Part shown: piece by piece, positions 9,206-18,647 of the stretch
Layout of the letters: the number at the start of each line of letters is the position of its first letter
How positions within the stretch are numbered: the stretch's first letter is position 1
NCBI GenBank assembly: GCA_963806735.1
Contig: CAWEBE010000069.1
Location: 164,650 to 228,649, forward strand
DNA: 64,000 bases
Source of the DNA: CADEFX01 sp963806735
Lineage (GTDB): Bacteria; Pseudomonadota; Alphaproteobacteria; Rhizobiales; Hyphomicrobiaceae
Direction: 5' to 3'
Position numbers and translations under genes: made by a program
The notes under the pieces: generated by a model
What the model saw: only the letters and a program-made list of their open reading frames with translations
Database searches by the model: none
Told to the model about the DNA's origin: nothing

Positions 9206-10849
9206 TCACGCGCTGCCGCGCATGATCGGCGCGGCGATGCTCTCGATCATCACGTTGACACACGCCGCCTTGCCGCTGGCCAAGGCACGTTCGATGGCAT
9301 CCGGCAGATCGCCAATGTTGTCCACCATCTCGCCGTGCCCGCCGAGAGCTTCTACAACTTGATCATAGCGCGTCGGCAGCAGTGTGCAGCCGTGCATGCG
9401 CTGGCGGCCGTACTCGCGCAGCTGGATCTGGCTCTCCGCGTTCCAGCATGCGTCGTTGCCGACAATGGCGACGAACGGCCGGTTGTGGCGCACGGCCGTA
9501 TCGAACTCCGACATGTGGAACCCGAACGTTCCGTCACCCAGCACCGCAAAGATCGGTGCCTTCGGCTCGTGGCAGCGCGCGCCGATGGCAAATGGAATGG
9601 CCGACCCGATCGCTCCGGCAATACCGTTGATGAGCCGGCGGGATACCGGCAGCAAACCCTGCGCCCACTGCGCGAACTCGCCGCCGTCGCAGATCAATAT
9701 GGTATCGGGATCGCGCTCCACGAAAGGCCTGAGCGCTCGGAATACCTCCACGGCATGCAGCTTGCCGCGTGTTGTCGATTTGAGCTCATCCCACGCCGGC
9801 GGTCGCTTATCGATGGCTGTGCGCGCCTCCTTCAGCCAGCCACCGTCGGCTGGTTTCCTTTTCCCGGCACGCCGCACCAGCACCTCGATCGCGGGCACCG
9901 AGTCGGCAAGGCAGGCGAGGGCGAGGCTGCTACCCTTCTCTTTCACCGCGCGCTCGATCAGCGCTGCTTCCGGGTCGATGACGATGAGTTGGCATTTTGC
10001 ATCCACTGTTGGCGAGCTGGCCCACTGCAGCGTGAAATCGAGCGGCTTGCCGAGCAGCACGATCAAGTCGGCGCGCCCGAGGATTTCCGCATAGCGTCCG
10101 AGCGTGGCGTCGCGGATGCCGCGCACGCTTTCCATGATGACAGCGGGCGCGTTGGTTGCCGCCTCGAGTGCTGTCACCAGCGGCCTTCGCTTCGCGTTGG
10201 CCAGTTGCGGGCCCGCAATGAGCAGGGGTCGCTTGGCTGCAGCGATGGCATCCAGCACTGCGTCGGCGGCAGCATCGACAAGAGATATCCCGGGCTTGGC
10301 TTGTGCCTTTGCATCAGGCCAGACAATGGCATCGGCAGCGACTTCCGCATCCAGCAAGTCAGAGGGCAGGCTGAGGTGCACCGGTCCTGGCCGGCCTGTG
10401 GTGGCGATGCGCATGGCCTCGGCCACATCGCGCCCGAGATGTGCTGCGGACGTTGCGGTCCATGAGGCTTTGCTCACCGGTGCCGCCATATCGGCCTGGC
10501 GGATTTCCTGAAACCCGCCGCGCCCAAGCTCGCTCGTCATGGCGTGGCCTGACAGCAGTACCATGGGCAACTCGGCAACCAGCGCCGTGTACAGCGCACC
10601 GACCGCATTGGCATGGCCCGGACCGCCGGTGACCAGGGCAACACCCGGCTCGCCCGTCAGCCGCCCCCACGCATCGGCCATGTGCACGCAGGCCGCCTCA
10701 TGCCGCGCATGTAGGATTTCGAGCTGGGTCTCCAGCACCGCATCGTAGACCGACATGATGTGGTTGCCCGACAGGCTGAAGATGTGGCGCGTGCCCAGCT
10801 GCTCCAGCGTGCGCGCAACGATGTCGGCCCCGCGCAGGGTCTTGCTCAT
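9206..10849 (-). CDS. Thiamine diphosphate-dependent enzyme (acetolactate synthase / 2-hydroxyacyl-CoA lyase-like)
   Basis: A 547-residue ThDP enzyme with the usual three domains. The N-terminal PYR domain has GADIVARTLEQLG and the catalytic glutamate in HARHEAACVHMADAWGR. The middle domain is of the DHS type. The C-terminal PP domain has the cofactor motif GDGTFGFHMSEFDTA ending in GNDACWN. It differs clearly from the true IlvB at 37057-38829 (no FGYPGGAVLPIYDEL start), so it is a paralogue. Candidate activities are oxalyl-CoA decarboxylase, 2-hydroxyacyl-CoA lyase, benzoylformate decarboxylase or sulfoacetaldehyde acetyltransferase. ATG 10849, preceded by GAAGGAAA, is preferred over an in-frame start at 10963. 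It diverges from the Rieske oxygenase gene across 295 bases. Confidence 0.85.
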   Translation of the reverse strand: MSKTLRGADIVARTLEQLGTRHIFSLSGNHIMSVYDAVLETQLEILHARHEAACVHMADAWGRLTGEPGVALVTGGPGHANAVGALYTALVAELPMVLLSGHAMTSELGRGGFQEIRQADMAAPVSKASWTATSAAHLGRDVAEAMRIATTGRPGPVHLSLPSDLLDAEVAADAIVWPDAKAQAKPGISLVDAAADAVLDAIAAAKRPLLIAGPQLANAKRRPLVTALEAATNAPAVIMESVRGIRDATLGRYAEILGRADLIVLLGKPLDFTLQWASSPTVDAKCQLIVIDPEAALIERAVKEKGSSLALACLADSVPAIEVLVRRAGKRKPADGGWLKEARTAIDKRPPAWDELKSTTRGKLHAVEVFRALRPFVERDPDTILICDGGEFAQWAQGLLPVSRRLINGIAGAIGSAIPFAIGARCHEPKAPIFAVLGDGTFGFHMSEFDTAVRHNRPFVAIVGNDACWNAESQIQLREYGRQRMHGCTLLPTRYDQVVEALGGHGEMVDNIGDLPDAIERALASGKAACVNVMIESIAAPIMRGSA

Positions 10850-10970
10850 GGATTGGTTTCCTTCGAGCACAGTTTGGGTTTTGAGGCCCGCAGGCGGCAG
10901 GACCGCGTCATCGGGGGAGATGGTGGATGGCGAAGTATCCGAACCGTCAGCGAGCCCTGTCAAGGTGCCT

Positions 10971-11044
10971 AGTGTGGCGGTTCCGAAATTCGCCGAGAGT
11001 TCGCGGCAACTGCTGACGAACTTCGCGATCGGGACACTAGCTCA
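10971..11044. repeat. Intergenic palindromic repeat (CTAGTGT family)
   Basis: In the spacer between the ThDP enzyme and the Rieske oxygenase lies an element beginning ctagtgtgg and ending cgggacactag. Its last 30 bases (11015-11044) match 44271-44300 with one difference, and its left part (gaaattcgccga near 10985) resembles the element at 44132. The outer ends are inverted copies, so the element can form a hairpin. The rest of the 295-base spacer shows no reading frame of note. It must carry the promoters for the two divergent genes, but I see no strong -35/-10 pair. Confidence 0.65.
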
Positions 11045-11144
11045 TGCATCCGCAAACAGGCGGGCTTGCCGTCGGGGCAACCCTTTGCCAGATTTGACCC
11101 AAGCCGCCGATTGAGCGGTCTGTGGAGAACTGGGGAGCGCCGGG

Positions 11145-12332
11145 ATGGATCGCAGTCTGCAAGTCAAGCTGCTGAAACGCCTGCTCCACTACGTCGACAC
11201 CAAGAGCACCGCGCTGGCTGACGCGCCCTGGCGCAACGAGGTCAGCGCCTACACCGATCCTGAGCGTCTGCGGCAGGAGCAGGACGTTCTCTTTCGCCGC
11301 CATCCGCTGCTGATGGGTTTTGCATCGGAGTGGGCCAAGCCCGGCGACTACCGCACCGACGACTTCGCGGGCGTACCCATATTGATCGTGCGGGACAGGG
11401 ACAATGTGCTCCGCGCGTTTCTCAATGTCTGCCGGCATCGCGGTGCCAAGGTCGTCGACGGCTGCGGATCGGCGCGCGTCTTCTCATGCCCGTACCACGC
11501 CTGGACTTACGAGCTGAACGGCAAGATCAGAGGTATTCCCGATGAGCCGGCGTTTCCTGGCGTACGCGCCGAGCGTTCGGGCCTTACTCCGCTTGCTCTA
11601 TGCGAAAAGCATGGCCTCGTCTGGGTACTGCCCACCCCGGCTACGGACGGAACCATTACCTTCGATATCGATCCGTGGCTCGGTGGCCTCGGGCCCGAGC
11701 TCGGGGCTTATGGCTTCGGCTCCTATCACCTCTATGACCGGCGCACGATCAATGAGACGATGAACTGGAAGATCCTCGTCGATACGTTCCACGAGGGCTA
11801 CCACATCGGCTTCCTGCATCGAGATTCGCTCACCGATGTCCTGCACGGCAATATCACCGACTTCGAGCCGTTCGGCGCCAATCATCGGCTGATCTTCCCG
11901 CGCCGCAAGCTGGAGCGGCTGAAGGCACAGCCGGAGGACACATGGGATCTGATGTGGAACACAGCGACCGTGTACGCGCTCTTTCCCAACACGCTGTTCG
12001 TGACGCAGGGTGATCACGTGGAGGTGCACCGCGTCTTTCCCACCGAAGGCAGGCCCGACCGGGCCGTCATGGAGACCGGTTTCTACGTTCCCAAGGCGCC
12101 GGCCACCGAGGACGAGCGGCGCCATTGGCAGGCAAACCTCGATCTCGTCATCAAGGTGGTGCAGACCGAGGACTTTCCGGCGGGGCGCAGCATGCAGCTC
12201 GGTTTCTCCTCGGGGGCGCAGCAACAAGTCGTCTACGGCCGCAACGAGCCGGCCATGATCCACTATCACCAGTCGATGCGACGGGCCTTGGGTTTGCCGG
12301 ACGAGGCTTCGATGGCTACGGCCGCGGAATGA
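11145..12332 (+). CDS. Rieske [2Fe-2S] aromatic ring-hydroxylating oxygenase, alpha subunit
   Basis: A 395-residue oxygenase large subunit. The Rieske cluster ligands are Cys96-Arg-His98 and Cys115-Pro-Tyr-His118 (NVCRHRGAK and CPYHAWTYE). The catalytic domain shows the mononuclear-iron motif DTFHEGYHIGFLH with His220 and His225. The third ligand, an aspartate further on, is not pinpointed. The layout matches the ring-hydroxylating/O-demethylating family that inserts oxygen into aromatic or quaternary-amine substrates using electrons from a reductase. No small subunit or reductase gene is adjacent, so it is probably a homotrimeric type fed by an unlinked reductase. It precedes the Liv-type transporter and acyl-CoA ligase genes by 199 bases on the same strand, consistent with degradation of an imported aromatic acid, but the substrate is not known. 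Confidence 0.88.
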   Translation: MDRSLQVKLLKRLLHYVDTKSTALADAPWRNEVSAYTDPERLRQEQDVLFRRHPLLMGFASEWAKPGDYRTDDFAGVPILIVRDRDNVLRAFLNVCRHRGAKVVDGCGSARVFSCPYHAWTYELNGKIRGIPDEPAFPGVRAERSGLTPLALCEKHGLVWVLPTPATDGTITFDIDPWLGGLGPELGAYGFGSYHLYDRRTINETMNWKILVDTFHEGYHIGFLHRDSLTDVLHGNITDFEPFGANHRLIFPRRKLERLKAQPEDTWDLMWNTATVYALFPNTLFVTQGDHVEVHRVFPTEGRPDRAVMETGFYVPKAPATEDERRHWQANLDLVIKVVQTEDFPAGRSMQLGFSSGAQQQVVYGRNEPAMIHYHQSMRRALGLPDEASMATAAE

Positions 12333-12531
12333 TCCGCGGACCACTCAAATGAGCATTGACAAAGCTTCGGCGAAATGCCGGATTTGAATGACTTGAAATG
12401 AAGTGGCGGTAACCCGGCAGCAAAAGGCGGGACCGCCGAGTGGGAGGGTACGCAATGCGGCTGTGCCGGTACGACCGGGGCATCAGCCATAGCCCGCGGT
12501 CCGCGGCTCCTTGGCTGCTGGAGCACGGCGC

Positions 12532-13395
12532 ATGACGGCGGCTGCGCCGCCAGTGCGCGTCGCTGCTGATCCAAGCCAGATGGCCGGATCAGCGGCCAGC
12601 GATGCGGCAGCGCACGCGGTCCAGCTTTCCATCGAGAATGTCTCCAAACGCTTCGGTGGCGTGACTGCCGTGACGGAAGTGACCGTCGCGGTTCCGCGCG
12701 GCGGTGTGCTCTCCGTCATCGGCCCGAATGGCGCCGGCAAGACCTCGCTCCTCAACATGGTGTCCGGCTTCTACAAGCCGGACACCGGCCGCATCGTGCT
12801 CGAGGGTCGCGACATCACGCGCAAGCGCCCTTACGAGATTGCGGCGCTGGGCATCGCGCGCACGTTCCAGAACATCGCGTTGTTCAGCGGCCTGACCGTG
12901 CTCGACAACCTGATGCTCGGGCGGCACGTGCGCATGCGCTCGGGCGTGCTCAAGAGCGTGATCTACTGGGGTTTGGCGCAGAAAGAGGAAGTGGCCCATC
13001 GCGAGGTCTGCGAGGAGCTGATCGAGTTCCTGAAACTGCAGGATCTGCGTAAGCAGCAGACCGGTGCGCTGCCTTACGGTCTGCGCAAGCGTGTCGAGCT
13101 CGGGCGCGCTTTGGCCCTCGAGCCCAGCCTCCTGCTGCTGGATGAGCCCATGGGCGGCATGAACCAGGACGAGAAGGAGGACATGGCCCGCTACATCCTG
13201 GACGTGAACCAGGAGCGGGGCATCACGGTCGTGCTGATCGAGCACGACATGGGCGTGGTCATGGACATTTCCGATCGTGTGGTGGTGCTAGATCGCGGTC
13301 GCAAGATCGCCGAGGGCAGTCCCGCCGAGATGCAGAGCAACCCGGCGGTGATCGCGGCCTATCTCGGCACGCAAAAGGGGGGGCAGCGGCCATGA
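12532..13395 (+). CDS. livG: Liv-type ABC transporter ATP-binding protein (LivG-like)
   Basis: A 287-residue ATPase of the branched-chain amino acid/aromatic acid uptake class. Walker A is GPNGAGKTS, the Q-loop region reads GIARTFQNIALFSGLTVLDN, the signature segment is LPYGLRKRVELGRAL and Walker B is LLLLDEPMGG. The signature LPYGLRKR lacks the canonical LSGGQ, which is common in LivG relatives linked to aromatic acids. The protein ends with the extended LivG C-terminal element VIAAYLGT. ATG 12532 is preceded by TGGAG; an in-frame TTG at 12511 is less likely. Its stop overlaps the start of the ligase gene (ATGA), indicating translational coupling. It opens a six-gene block with ligase, two permeases, binding protein and LivF. 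Confidence 0.92.
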   Translation: MTAAAPPVRVAADPSQMAGSAASDAAAHAVQLSIENVSKRFGGVTAVTEVTVAVPRGGVLSVIGPNGAGKTSLLNMVSGFYKPDTGRIVLEGRDITRKRPYEIAALGIARTFQNIALFSGLTVLDNLMLGRHVRMRSGVLKSVIYWGLAQKEEVAHREVCEELIEFLKLQDLRKQQTGALPYGLRKRVELGRALALEPSLLLLDEPMGGMNQDEKEDMARYILDVNQERGITVVLIEHDMGVVMDISDRVVVLDRGRKIAEGSPAEMQSNPAVIAAYLGTQKGGQRP

Positions 13396-15344
13396 GCTTG
13401 GTGGACGACAAGGCAACTTCCACGCTGCCGAAGCTGTTGCAGCACAACGCGCGTGCCTTCGGCAGTCTGCCCGGCATGCGGGAAAAGGACCGCGGCATCT
13501 GGCGCAGCTACAACTGGCGCGCCTGCCTCGCCAATGTGCGCGACTTCGCGCTCGGCCTGGCGGCGCTCGGCTTCAAGCGCGGCGACAAGCTGGCTGTCGT
13601 CGGCGACAACAGCCCGCGCCTGTACTGGGCTCAGCTTTCCGCGCAGGCCCTCGGCGGTGCCGCCGTGCCCGTCTACCAGGACGCCATCGCCAGCGAGCTC
13701 GCCTACGTTCTCAATCACTCCGAGGTGTCGGTCATCCTGGCCGAGGACCAGGAGCAGGTCGACAAGATCCAGTCCTTGCAGGATCAGTTGCCCGCCCTGC
13801 GGTGCATCATTTTCGATGATCCTCGCGGCATGAGCGGCTATCGCCAGCCGATGCTCAAGTCCTATGCCGATGTGCAAGCGCTGGGCCGTGAATTTGCAAA
13901 AAGCTCACACGGCTATTTCGAGCGCGAGGTCGATGCCGGCGGCCCCGACGACGTGGCCATGATCGCCTACACGTCTGGCACCACCGGCACGCCCAAGGGC
14001 GCGCTGCTCAGCCACCGCAACATGGTCGCAACGGCGGAGAATTTCGTCGCCGCCGAGCAGGTGAAGCGCGGCGACAACTGGCTGGCCTATCTGCCCATGG
14101 CCTGGGTCGGCGACGTCATGCTCTCGCTGGCGGCGGCTCTGGTCGGCGGCGTCACCGTCAATACCCCCGAGGGACCCGAGACCGTGCAGCGCGATCTGCG
14201 TGAGCTCGGGCCGCACGCGATATTGGCGCCGCCACGCATCTGGGAGAGCATTCTTACACAGTTGCAGGTCAAGGCAGCGGATGCGTCCTGGCTGAAGCGT
14301 CACGCTTATGAGCTGTTCCGGCGCATTGCCGAAAGGCGCGAGCTGCTCAAGAGCGATGGCAAGCGGATCCCCTTGCGGACAAGGCTGGGCTATTCGCTGG
14401 GTGAGGTGATCGCCTACGGCCCCGTGCGTGATCAGCTCGGTCTGCGCAACGCGCGCTGGTGCTACACCGGCGGCGCGCCGCTCGGCCCCGACACCTTCCG
14501 CTTCTTTCGCTCCTTCGGCGTGAACCTGAAGCAGATCTACGGCGCCACGGAAGCCAGCGCTCTGGTCGCCTTCCAGCGCGACGATCAGGCTGATCCGAAT
14601 ACGGTCGGCCGCCCGGTTCCGGGCGTCGAGCTGCGCATCGACGCCAACGGGGAGCTTCTCATCAAGGGGCCGGGCGTGTTCGTCGGCTACTACAAGCAGG
14701 ACGACGCCACCCACGATGCCCTGACGCCGGACGGCTGGCTCAAGACCGGCGATGCCGGCCTCATCGATCCGCAAGGGCAGCTCGCCATCATCGATCGCGC
14801 CAAGGATGTGGGCAAGTTGAACTGCGGCACGCCGTTTGCGCCCCAGTTCATCGAGAACAAGCTGAAGTTCAGCCCGTTTATTCGCGAGGCGGTGGCGTTC
14901 GGCGACGCCCGTACGTTCGTCGCCGCCATGGTCGCCATCGACCTCGGCACCGTCGGCAACTGGGCCGAGCGGCGCGGGCTCGCCTACACCAGCTTCATGG
15001 ATCTCAGCCGCAAGCCCGAGGTTGCCGGTCTGGTGCGGCAGGAGGTGGCCAAGGTCAACGCATCGCTACCTGTCGCGCTGCAAGTCAAACGCATCCTGCT
15101 GCTGAACAAGGAGCTGGAGGCCGATGACGCCGAGATGACGCGCACACGCAAGGTCCGGCGCCGGTTCGTGGCGGAGAAGTACGCCAAGATTATCGACGCT
15201 TTCTACAACGGTGCCAACAACGCCGACGTGGCCGTGGAAATCACCTTCGAGGACGGGCGCAAGAGCACGCTCGCCGCCACCATCGACATCCATGACGTAG
15301 CTCCCGCTTCGGCGGCGCAGAACGCAACCCGCAAAGCGGCATGA
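13392..15344 (+). CDS. AMP-forming acyl-CoA ligase embedded in the Liv-type transporter operon
   Basis: A 650-residue ANL-superfamily ligase of the long-chain/aromatic acyl-CoA synthetase branch. The phosphate-binding loop is YTSGTTGTPKGALLSHRN, the adenine motif YGATEASALV, and the hinge LKTGDAGLIDPQGQLAIIDR. The usual hinge lysine region is replaced by DVGKLNCGTPFAPQFIENKL, the form seen in ligases linked to Liv transporters. The C terminus carries a polar tail of about 100 residues after the ADDAEMTRTRKVRRRFV motif. It overlaps livG by four bases and is followed 12 bases later by livH. That placement suggests that the imported acid is activated to its CoA thioester on entry. Whether the substrate is an aromatic, fatty or branched acid is open. 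Confidence 0.9.
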   Translation: MSLVDDKATSTLPKLLQHNARAFGSLPGMREKDRGIWRSYNWRACLANVRDFALGLAALGFKRGDKLAVVGDNSPRLYWAQLSAQALGGAAVPVYQDAIASELAYVLNHSEVSVILAEDQEQVDKIQSLQDQLPALRCIIFDDPRGMSGYRQPMLKSYADVQALGREFAKSSHGYFEREVDAGGPDDVAMIAYTSGTTGTPKGALLSHRNMVATAENFVAAEQVKRGDNWLAYLPMAWVGDVMLSLAAALVGGVTVNTPEGPETVQRDLRELGPHAILAPPRIWESILTQLQVKAADASWLKRHAYELFRRIAERRELLKSDGKRIPLRTRLGYSLGEVIAYGPVRDQLGLRNARWCYTGGAPLGPDTFRFFRSFGVNLKQIYGATEASALVAFQRDDQADPNTVGRPVPGVELRIDANGELLIKGPGVFVGYYKQDDATHDALTPDGWLKTGDAGLIDPQGQLAIIDRAKDVGKLNCGTPFAPQFIENKLKFSPFIREAVAFGDARTFVAAMVAIDLGTVGNWAERRGLAYTSFMDLSRKPEVAGLVRQEVAKVNASLPVALQVKRILLLNKELEADDAEMTRTRKVRRRFVAEKYAKIIDAFYNGANNADVAVEITFEDGRKSTLAATIDIHDVAPASAAQNATRKAA

Positions 15345-15356
15345 GCGGAGACAGCA

Positions 15357-16253
15357 ATGCTCGATGAACTGTCCTTCGCCTTCGCGCTCGTGGTGAGCGG
15401 GCTCTCAATCGGCCTCATGTACTCGCTGATCGCGCTCGGCTTCGTGCTCGTCTACAAAGCGACCGACGCCATCAACTTCGCCCAAGGCGAGTTCGTCATG
15501 CTGGCGGGCTTCGTCGCGGCCACGGCGCTGACGGTCAAGGGCATGCCGGCGCTCGGCGCTGTTGTCGCCGCCGTTGCGGCCATGATCGTATTCAGCTTCG
15601 CGCTGGAGCGCGTCGTGCTGCGGCCGCTACTCGGGCGCCCGGTCGTCGCCGTGATCATGGCCACCATCGGGCTCGCCGCCATTCTGCGCGGCCTCCCGCC
15701 GATATCTGTGGGTGCGGAGACGAAGGCGATTTCATTGCCCTTGCCCGATACGCCGATCGCCTTCTTCACTGCTACCATTCCGCCCATTCAGGCGCTCGGC
15801 GTCGTCGTCTCGCTCGCCTTCTTTGGTGCGTTCACGTGGTTCTTCCTCAAGAGCCGCATGGGCGTGGCCATGCGAGCCGTGGCCGACAATCAGCAAGTCG
15901 CGATGGCCATGGGCATCAACGTCGAGCGCTATTTCGCCATCGCCTGGGCCATGGCGGGCATCGTCTCGGCGCTCGGCGGCGTCATCTGGGGCAGCATGCT
16001 GGGCGTCGACACGCAGCTCGCGCTGGTCGGTCTCAAGGTGTTCCCGGTCGTCATTCTGGGCGGCCTCGACTCCGTTGCCGGCGCCATCGTCGGCGGTCTC
16101 ATCGTCGGCGTGGTGGAGAGCATCGCTGCCGGCTATCTCGATCCTTACGTCGGCGGCGGCACCAAGGATTTCGCACCCTATGTGCTGATGATCATCATGC
16201 TGATGTTCAAGCCGTACGGCATTTTCGGCCAGCACCGGATCGAGCGGGTATAG
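15357..16253 (+). CDS. livH: Liv-type ABC transporter permease (LivH-like)
   Basis: A 298-residue inner-membrane permease with about eight helices. LivH hallmarks are the N-terminal SIGLMYSLIALGFVLVYKAT, the adjoining AINFAQGEFVMLAGF and the coupling-helix region RMGVAMRAVADNQQVAMAMG that contacts the ATPases. A late conserved stretch VVILGGLDSVAGAIVGGLI is also present. All are intact and the length is normal. It sits between the acyl-CoA ligase and livM with gaps of 12 and 10 bases, so the genes are surely cotranscribed. In the family it pairs with LivM to form the channel. Substrate choice is set mostly by the binding protein encoded two genes downstream. Confidence 0.93.
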   Translation: MLDELSFAFALVVSGLSIGLMYSLIALGFVLVYKATDAINFAQGEFVMLAGFVAATALTVKGMPALGAVVAAVAAMIVFSFALERVVLRPLLGRPVVAVIMATIGLAAILRGLPPISVGAETKAISLPLPDTPIAFFTATIPPIQALGVVVSLAFFGAFTWFFLKSRMGVAMRAVADNQQVAMAMGINVERYFAIAWAMAGIVSALGGVIWGSMLGVDTQLALVGLKVFPVVILGGLDSVAGAIVGGLIVGVVESIAAGYLDPYVGGGTKDFAPYVLMIIMLMFKPYGIFGQHRIERV

Positions 16254-16263
16254 GGGCGGATCG

Positions 16264-17331
16264 ATGCTGCATCGCGAGGCCGGTGTCTTCAAGACCAGCT
16301 ATGCCGCCGACATGGCGCTCTATCCGCTGCCGATCGCGCGATGGGCCGTGGCCGGCGTGGTGCTGCTGTTCGCGGTGATCGTGCCGCTGATCCTGCACGA
16401 CTACTATCTGTCGATTTTCAATCTGGTTTTCATCGCCATCGTCGGCGCCTTGGGTCTCAACATCCTGGTCGGCTACACCGGCCAGATCTCGGTTGGGCAT
16501 GCCGCTTTCATGTCGGTCGGCGCCTACACGGCGGCCAATCTCGCAGTCAAGCTCGACCTCCCGTTCTGGATCACGCTGCCTGCGGGCGGACTGATGGCGG
16601 CTGTCATCGGCGCTATTGTCGGCATCCCGAGCCTGCGCATCAAAGGTCTCTATCTCGCCATTGCCACGCTCGCCAGCCAGCTGATCATCGAGTGGGTCAT
16701 CAATCACACGCCGGCGATCTCGGGCGGAGCTCAGGCCTCCATCGAGGTGCCCCGGCCGGCCCTGTTCGGCATCCAGCTCAAGACGCAGGGCCAGCTCTAC
16801 CTCTTCCTCCTCTTTTTCGCAGCGCTGGCGATCGTGGCGACGCTCAACCTGGTGCGGAGTTGCATCGGGCGTGCTTTCGTGGCCATCCGCGACCAGGATA
16901 TCGCCGCGGAAATCATCGGCATCAACATCTATCGCTACAAGCTGCTGGCCTTCGCGATCTCGTCCTTCTACGCCGGCGTGTGCGGAGTGCTCTACACCTA
17001 CTATTTCGGCATCGCCAACTACGAGGCGTTCCAGATCGGCGTGTCGATCGACTACCTGGCCATGATCATCGTCGGCGGCCTGGGGTCCGTCCTGGGCTCG
17101 GTGCTGGGCGCTGCCTTCATCACTATGCTGCCGATCGTCATTCGCTGGAGCGTCGAAGCCTTTGGCGGTGTGTTTCTCGACCCGTCCCAGCTGCCCGCTG
17201 TCACGGGCAGCCTCAGGCTCGTCATCTTCGGGTCCCTCATCATCTTCTTCCTGGTGGTGGAGCCCGAAGGCCTCAATCGCCTGTGGCGCAATATCCGGAA
17301 CTACTTCAGAGTGTGGCCCTTCTCCTATTGA
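16264..17331 (+). CDS. livM: Liv-type ABC transporter permease (LivM-like)
   Basis: A 355-residue permease partner of LivH with about ten hydrophobic segments. Recognisable parts are the LNILVGYTGQISVGHAAFMS motif, the IPSLRIKGLYLAIATLASQ motif and the coupling region GRAFVAIRDQDIAAEIIGIN. Near the end comes MIIVGGLGSVLGSVLGAAF. The last 40 residues run into a membrane helix and a short polar tail. It follows livH by 10 bases and precedes the binding-protein gene by 46 bases; that spacer holds the strong ribosome-binding site of the binding protein. Relative to E. coli LivM it lacks the long N-terminal extension, as usual in alphaproteobacteria. Confidence 0.93.
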   Translation: MLHREAGVFKTSYAADMALYPLPIARWAVAGVVLLFAVIVPLILHDYYLSIFNLVFIAIVGALGLNILVGYTGQISVGHAAFMSVGAYTAANLAVKLDLPFWITLPAGGLMAAVIGAIVGIPSLRIKGLYLAIATLASQLIIEWVINHTPAISGGAQASIEVPRPALFGIQLKTQGQLYLFLLFFAALAIVATLNLVRSCIGRAFVAIRDQDIAAEIIGINIYRYKLLAFAISSFYAGVCGVLYTYYFGIANYEAFQIGVSIDYLAMIIVGGLGSVLGSVLGAAFITMLPIVIRWSVEAFGGVFLDPSQLPAVTGSLRLVIFGSLIIFFLVVEPEGLNRLWRNIRNYFRVWPFSY

Positions 17332-17377
17332 AGGGCCAAAGCAAAAAGCCCCGGAGAAAACAAAAGGGAGGTTACGC

Positions 17378-18631
17378 ATGCTACGCAAAAAGTGGTTGTC
17401 GACGATCCTCTTGAGCGGCGCGGCCCTCGCCGCTGTGGCCATGGGTCCGGCCGGCGCTCAGGACAAAGAGCTGGTATTCGGCCTGCAATGCGATCGCACC
17501 GGCGCAACCCAGACGGTGGGACCGTTCCTTTGCCCCGGCTACCATGATTACGTCGCGCTCGTGAACAGCCAAGGCGGGGTGGAAGGCTACAAGATCCGCG
17601 TCATCGAGATCGATCACGAGTACAAGGTGCCGGCCGGAATGGAGGCGCACGAGCGCTTCAAGAAGGAAGGCGCCATCATCGAGGCCGTGTACGGCACGCC
17701 GCATGCTGCCGCTCTGTTGAAGAAGCTGGAGGAGGACAAGATCCTCGGCACCACGCCGGGCTTCGGCTCGGGCGCGGCAGCGGACGGCAAGCGCTACCCT
17801 TACATGTTTCCCATTGCGGCCTCCTACTGGTCGCAAGGCGCTGCGGCCGTGAAGTTCATCAAAGACCAGCTCGGCGGCAATCTGAACGGCAAGAAGATCG
17901 CCTACCTGTTCTATGACAACCCGGCCGGCCGCGAGCCGATCGGCGTGCTGGAGGACCTCGCCAAGACGGAAGGCTTCGAGATGCGCACGTTCGCCGTGCC
18001 ACCGCCTGGCGTGGAGCTGGCGGCGCAGGCGCTCGACATCACCGGCCGCTTCCGTCCCGACTTCGTCATCTCGCATCTGTTCGGCCGTTCGCCGTCTGTC
18101 GCCATCAAGGAGCTCAAAGGCAAAGGCTACCCGCTGAGCAAGGTTGTGGGCTTCGTGTGGGCGTCGGCGGAGTCCGACATCAATGCCGCGGGCGGGTTCG
18201 GGTTCGCCGAAGGCTACCACACCATGCAGTTTGCCGGCGTGGGCACGGACTTCCAAGTCATCAAAGACATCAACGCCGTGTACAAGGCACAAGGCAAGCC
18301 GGAGCCGAAGGAGCAACAGATCAGCGTCTACTATAACCGCGGTGTCCTGACCGCCGCGCTGCATGTCGAGGCGGTCCGTAACGCCATCAAGGCCAAAGGT
18401 GGCGCCAAGCCGACCGGCGAAGATGTCAAGAACGGCATGGAAGCCGTGAAGAACCTGACCCTCGGTGGGCTCGTGCCTCCACTCAACGTAACGCCTGAAG
18501 ACCACGAGGGCGGCGGTTGGGTGCAGATCTGGAGCGTCAAGGGCGGCAAGTTCGTCAAGTCGACCGAATGGTTCCAGGCGCATCGCGACGTGATCAAGAA
18601 GCACATCGTCGCCGACGCCGAGAAGAAGTAA
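17378..18631 (+). CDS. Periplasmic substrate-binding protein of the Liv-type transporter
   Basis: A 417-residue type I periplasmic binding protein (LivK/Leu-Ile-Val-binding superfamily). A cleavable signal peptide of about 27 residues (MLRKKWLSTILLSG... ending PAGAQ) is followed by ELVFGLQCDRTGATQTVGPF, a start close to ligand-binding proteins for aromatic acids rather than the classic LivK opening. GGVEGYKIRVIEIDHEYKVP and VYGTPHAAALLKKLEEDKI mark the two-lobed fold. ATG 17378 has the best ribosome-binding site in the operon (GGGAGG, 17366-17371), fitting the need for excess binding protein. A strong hairpin follows the stop codon. The ligand is unknown; the linked ligase and oxygenase suggest an aromatic or related carboxylate. 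Confidence 0.9.
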   Translation: MLRKKWLSTILLSGAALAAVAMGPAGAQDKELVFGLQCDRTGATQTVGPFLCPGYHDYVALVNSQGGVEGYKIRVIEIDHEYKVPAGMEAHERFKKEGAIIEAVYGTPHAAALLKKLEEDKILGTTPGFGSGAAADGKRYPYMFPIAASYWSQGAAAVKFIKDQLGGNLNGKKIAYLFYDNPAGREPIGVLEDLAKTEGFEMRTFAVPPPGVELAAQALDITGRFRPDFVISHLFGRSPSVAIKELKGKGYPLSKVVGFVWASAESDINAAGGFGFAEGYHTMQFAGVGTDFQVIKDINAVYKAQGKPEPKEQQISVYYNRGVLTAALHVEAVRNAIKAKGGAKPTGEDVKNGMEAVKNLTLGGLVPPLNVTPEDHEGGGWVQIWSVKGGKFVKSTEWFQAHRDVIKKHIVADAEKK

Positions 18632-18647
18632 CTCGCACTCTCGTGTG

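Noticed and set aside
8936..10465. Plus-strand open frame of about 500 codons opposite trmO and the ThDP enzyme
   Set aside because: The minus strand carries two well-recognised enzymes here; the plus frame shows no conserved motif.
9206..10849. Assignment of the ThDP enzyme as a second acetolactate synthase
   Set aside because: The N-terminal IlvB signature is missing and no small subunit is adjacent; a lyase or decarboxylase is at least as likely, so I kept the call general.
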